Shown here in pieces: positions 6,366 through 7,348 of a stretch of 7,348 nucleotides of DNA. Source of the stretch: Methanosarcinales archaeon (lineage in GTDB: Archaea > Halobacteriota > Methanosarcinia > Methanosarcinales > Methanogasteraceae); NCBI GenBank assembly GCA_030606635.1, contig JAUWGA010000090.1, positions 1 to 7,348 of the forward strand, written 5' to 3'. The notes below the pieces were generated by a model. That model saw nothing but the letters and a program-made list of their open reading frames with translations, was not told the DNA's origin and did no database searches. A program made the translations under genes and the position numbers. Positions within the stretch are counted from its first letter, which is position 1. The number at the start of each line of letters is the position of its first letter.

Positions 6366-6831
6366 TATCACAACGATACTGTTTTTGTTCATCGTTTCGT
6401 TAACCTTAGCTTATCTTGTTGATACAGAAAGTGCGAATGAATTTTTATCTATGTTGCCAAATATACTTGGTATTTTACTTGCCGGTGTGTTGGCTAGTCT
6501 TGCAATCATTTTCGGATTGCTTAGTTCCAATGAGTTAGCTATAATCTATAAGCGCACTAAAGAGGTCAAAAATAGAGACATTTACAGTGATTTTCTTAGA
6601 GAAACAAAGATAGATACAATAATAATTTTCTCAAGTTTATGTCTTTCAGTTTTAATCTTATTAATCAGTGGTATAGATGTAGTATTCATATATATTCCAA
6701 TGTGGTTTCTGATTGGACTTGGGATTTTTGGGTTATTCGTGTCAATTTTAGCGGTACATGATATAATAATGAGTCTTTTCTATTTGAATCAACTACGATA
6801 CAAGTTGTCAACCAGAAGAGAGTGTGAATAG
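6349..6831 (+). CDS. Small four-helix membrane protein overlapping the upstream gene
   Basis: This is a protein of about 160 aa with four hydrophobic segments (numbered from ATG 6349): about 7-24, 36-58, 89-108 and 112-145. Between helices 2 and 3 lies a charged loop (about 61-88, with KRTKEVKNRD), and the C-terminus is basic (RYKLSTRRE). By the positive-inside rule, the loop and both ends face the cytosol. I recognise no family. Start choice is uncertain: in-frame ATGs occur at 6334, 6349 and 6352, and 6349 has a weak AAGG 5 nt upstream. All of them overlap the upstream gene's 3' end (by 14-32 nt), which implies translational coupling. It ends in tandem stops, TAG 6829-6831 then TGA 6832-6834, so TAG readthrough could not extend it. 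The next gene begins at once. A membrane-effector role is inference from gene layout. Confidence 0.85.
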   Translation: MMKTSDITTILFLFIVSLTLAYLVDTESANEFLSMLPNILGILLAGVLASLAIIFGLLSSNELAIIYKRTKEVKNRDIYSDFLRETKIDTIIIFSSLCLSVLILLISGIDVVFIYIPMWFLIGLGIFGLFVSILAVHDIIMSLFYLNQLRYKLSTRRECE

Positions 6832-6833
6832 TG

Positions 6834-7160
6834 ATGAGTACAAAAAGAGAAGTTATAGGGAAACTAAAGAGAATACTGGAAGAGATTGGTATTGAGTATT
6901 CCAATATTCTCTTATTTGGAAGCAGAGCAAGAAAGGATTTTGAAGAAGATAGCGATTGGGATTTTATGATAATTCTCAGGGATAAAATAGACACTGAGGG
7001 GAAGAGAGGACTCTGGTATGAGATTTACAGGAGATTTCATGACTACTTCCCTCTGATCCCTGTGGATATAATTTTGAAAGATGAACAATCCTTTGAAGAC
7101 GAGAAAAGAGTGGCAAACACGATCTCCAATGAAGTGTATCTGGAGGGTATCAAAGTATGA
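6834..7160 (+). CDS. Minimal nucleotidyltransferase (MNT), antitoxin-type partner of HEPN
   Basis: This 108-aa protein is a minimal nucleotidyltransferase of the DNA polymerase beta superfamily. The active-site pattern is intact: G29-S30 in LLFGSRAR, ten residues, then D41-W42-D43, and the third carboxylate D78 in PVDIIL. This is the GS-X10-DxD signature of MntA-type antitoxins. In characterised HEPN/MNT pairs the nucleotidyltransferase inactivates its HEPN ribonuclease partner by adding AMP; applying that here is inference. GTG 6831 is an alternative start one codon upstream. ATG 6834 overlaps the tandem TGA after the membrane-protein gene. The stop overlaps the start of the HEPN gene (ATGA 7157-7160), so the two are coupled. 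Base use is AT-rich, like the two genes before it. Confidence 0.93.
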   Translation: MSTKREVIGKLKRILEEIGIEYSNILLFGSRARKDFEEDSDWDFMIILRDKIDTEGKRGLWYEIYRRFHDYFPLIPVDIILKDEQSFEDEKRVANTISNEVYLEGIKV

Positions 7161-7348
7161 AAGAGGAAGTAGCCCTGAGATGGATTACGAAAGCGGAAAA
7201 TGATTTGAAAGCCGTCAAACAGCTGCTGACATTTGAGGACGCTCCAACAGATGTAATTTCCTTTCACTGCCAACAATCTGTCGAAAAATACCTCAAATCA
7301 TATCTGACACTGGTTGATGTGAGGGTAAAGAAGACCCATGATTTAGAA
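7157..7348 (+). CDS. HEPN domain protein (partial, cut by window end)
   Basis: Only the first 64 residues are present; the frame is still open at the right edge. The sequence is a clear HEPN domain of the type paired with minimal nucleotidyltransferases: a first helix with AENDLKAVKQLL, then the hallmark FHCQQSVEKYLKSYL helix, and KKTHDLE leading into the next helix. In toxin-type HEPN proteins a later R-x4-6-H motif cuts RNA; that region lies beyond the window. An RVKKTH string at the end fits R-x4-H by letter, but it sits at the usual conserved K-T-H-D-L position rather than in the catalytic helix, so it is not taken as the active site. The start ATG 7157 overlaps the MNT stop by ATGA, the typical arrangement of a toxin-antitoxin pair. 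Confidence 0.9.
   Translation, partial: MKEEVALRWITKAENDLKAVKQLLTFEDAPTDVISFHCQQSVEKYLKSYLTLVDVRVKKTHDLE

Noticed and set aside
6829..6834. Possible pyrrolysine-type readthrough at the TAG ending the membrane protein
   Set aside because: The TAG is followed directly by an in-frame TGA, so readthrough would add only one residue.
6686..6994. A 102-codon minus-strand frame over the membrane-protein and MNT genes
   Set aside because: It is antisense to two genes with clear protein features, and its hydrophobic content mirrors the AT-rich coding strand.
7312..7341. R-x4-H string (RVKKTH) in the partial HEPN protein as the catalytic RNase motif
   Set aside because: The histidine is the generally conserved one of the K-T-H-D-L segment in this HEPN subfamily; the catalytic motif is expected further downstream, outside the window.

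Overview
The window reads as archaeal, most likely a euryarchaeal methanogen or an anaerobic methane/alkane oxidiser. The evidence is a contiguous heterodisulfide reductase cluster (hdrC-hdrB-hdrA), an archaeal geranylgeranyl-reductase-family flavoprotein, GGTGA-type ribosome binding sites, a TATA box about 25-30 nt before a start codon, and a HEPN/MNT pair of the kind common in archaea. The exact lineage cannot be fixed from this sequence alone.

Region 1 (1-3345) is core energy metabolism. It holds the 3' end of hdrC, a complete hdrB (two CCG/Hdr-type cysteine motifs) and a complete hdrA, all on the + strand with gaps or overlaps of a few bases. Together they would form the cytosolic flavin-based electron-bifurcating heterodisulfide reductase core. 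HdrA carries an extra C-terminal domain that resembles MvhD (the delta subunit of the [NiFe]-hydrogenase partner) but contains no cysteine, so it cannot hold the MvhD [2Fe-2S] cluster.

Region 2 (3346-5345) begins with a 150-bp spacer containing a TATA box placed so that the next mRNA would be nearly or fully leaderless. It is followed by two genes overlapping by ATGA: a FAD-dependent geranylgeranyl-reductase-family protein and a lipoate-protein-ligase-A-family protein with the conserved lysine. These GC-rich genes match region 1 in composition.

Region 3 (5346-7348) is compositionally different: AT-rich, with many AAA, ATA and AGA codons. It carries four tightly packed + strand genes: an unrecognised soluble protein of 301 aa, a four-helix membrane protein of about 160 aa, a minimal nucleotidyltransferase (GS-X10-DxD) and a HEPN-domain protein cut by the window end. 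The last two are a classic HEPN/MNT toxin-antitoxin pair. The first two form an overlapping soluble-plus-membrane gene pair of the general design seen in antiphage systems, but I recognise no family for them. This accessory block is the best candidate in the window for an undescribed system.

No tRNA, rRNA, CRISPR array, transposase or insertion sequence was seen.
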